DNA of 52,239 bases from an uncultured Chlorobiaceae bacterium (lineage in GTDB: Bacteria; Bacteroidota; Chlorobiia; Chlorobiales; Chlorobiaceae): NCBI GenBank assembly GCA_903851385.1, contig CAINOC010000001.1, positions 1-52,239 of the forward strand, in the 5' to 3' direction. Positions 51,690 through 52,239 of the stretch are shown here, piece after piece (position 1 is the first letter of the stretch; each line of letters begins with the position of its first letter). The position numbers and the translations under genes are program-made. The notes under the pieces are model-generated. The model saw only the letters and a program-made list of their open reading frames with translations. It made no database searches and had not been told where the DNA came from.

Positions 51690-52239
51690 CATGGCAGTAA
51701 GTCAATCAAAAGAGAGCGCAAAATCCCTTAACCAGACCAAATCCAGAGCCTCGATTCAGCGAATGTTTGACGAGGTTGCGCCAACGTATGATTTTTTAAA
51801 TCATCTGTTGAGTCTTGGAATAGATAATTACTGGCGGGCAAAGGCTACGAGCAAAGCAAAAAAACTTCTAGAGAAAAATCCCGCGCCTCGGATTCTTGAT
51901 GTCGCTACCGGCACCGGTGACCTGGCTGACTCTATGGCCAAAATATCAGGGGCAAAGGTAACTGCGCTTGACCTGTCACCTGAAATGCTTGCTATCGCAC
52001 GAAAGAAGTACCCTCAGATCACTTTTTTTGAAGGCTATGCTGAAAAACTGCCCTTTAAGGATGCAAGTTTCGATGTGGTCAGTGCAGGGTTTGGCGTAAG
52101 AAATTTTGAAGACCTGGGAAAAGGAATGCGGGAGTTCCACCGTGTACTGAAACCTGGCGGCTATGCATTTATCATTGAACCGATGATCCCGCGCAACGAG
52201 GTGATGAAAAAACTTTACCTGATCTATTTTAAAAAGGTA
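51673..52239 (+). CDS. menG: Demethylmenaquinone/ubiquinone methyltransferase (MenG/UbiE), 5' part
   Basis: C-methylation of the quinone ring; in green sulfur bacteria the quinones are menaquinone-7 and chlorobiumquinone, so MenG is the better name. Recognisable are [20 protein letters not shown], motif [35 protein letters not shown] [11 protein letters not shown] and [10 protein letters not shown] used the ATG at 51673, preceded by GGAAG at 51662-51666; ATGs at 51667 and 51691 are alternatives. The window ends after about 189 residues, so the C-terminal part is missing. Confidence 0.93.
   Translation, partial: MAKKVDMAVSQSKESAKSLNQTKSRASIQRMFDEVAPTYDFLNHLLSLGIDNYWRAKATSKAKKLLEKNPAPRILDVATGTGDLADSMAKISGAKVTALDLSPEMLAIARKKYPQITFFEGYAEKLPFKDASFDVVSAGFGVRNFEDLGKGMREFHRVLKPGGYAFIIEPMIPRNEVMKKLYLIYFKKV

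Overview
The window looks like chromosome from a green sulfur bacterium (Chlorobiaceae, Chlorobium/Pelodictyon-like). This rests on the combination of a carbamoyl-phosphate synthase large subunit encoded as a separate N-terminal half, pyruvate phosphate dikinase, an NfnAB/SudAB-type ferredoxin:NADP oxidoreductase, a UvrA of Bacteroidota/Chlorobiota type, a BchE-like B12/radical-SAM protein, and dispersed 7-nt and 9-nt tandem repeats. It is inferred from gene families, not from a search, and I cannot name the species. Coding density is high and both strands are used in short operons. I see no tRNA, rRNA, CRISPR array, complete insertion sequence or prophage.

Layout. 1-336 is unassigned DNA that abruptly replaces the 5' part of polA; the polA 3' part follows (to 1092). 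1.2-5.2 kb (+): M23 peptidase, DUF2795 protein, Omp85 barrel, rpe. 5.2-9.2 kb (-): purD, JAMM protease, carB N-half, trpC. 9.4-11.1 kb (+): DUF374 acyltransferase and lpxK (lipid A). 11.1-13.8 kb: isochorismatase-like hydrolase (-), ICMT-like membrane methyltransferase and elbB (+), lone nucleoside-type ABC permease (-). 14.0-20.6 kb: ppdK with a strong terminator, a small four-Cys protein (-), uvrA, and an overlapping DUF4160/DUF2442 pair. 20.6-24.5 kb (-): B12/radical-SAM protein, NusG paralogue, MFS transporter. 24.7-28.2 kb (+): SAM methyltransferase, haem-binding domain protein, site-2 protease, folP. 28.4-33.9 kb (+): smc, HAD phosphatase, nusB, nth. 33.9-37.8 kb (-): ppx/gppA, pabB-pabC fusion, unknown protein. 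38.0-39.6 kb (+): CTP-dependent lipid-kinase-like protein and tsaC/Sua5. 39.6-44.5 kb (-): hisH, hisA, scpB, rluB and a helix-hairpin-helix/barrel protein. 44.7-47.5 kb (+): nfnA, nfnB, nikR. 47.5-51.1 kb (-): HlyD adaptor, ferrochelatase-like protein, NYN-S1-like protein, DUF1499 protein. 51.3 kb to the end (+): hisI and the 5' part of menG/ubiE.

Most genes are housekeeping: amino acid (trpC, hisA, hisH, hisI), nucleotide (carB, purD), folate (folP, pabBC), envelope (lpxK, Omp85, M23), chromosome and DNA repair (smc, scpB, uvrA, nth, polA) and redox (ppdK, nfnAB, menG). The less ordinary material is the repeat family, which invades one gene twice in the same reading frame and supplies the ends of two others; the divergent radical-SAM/methyltransferase locus; the HlyD plus ferrochelatase-like pair; the HiPIP-like mini-protein; a homopolymer at the start of the Omp85 gene; and the polA breakpoint. 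I do not see a convincing wholly new multi-gene system. The best candidates are ranked by interest in the findings.
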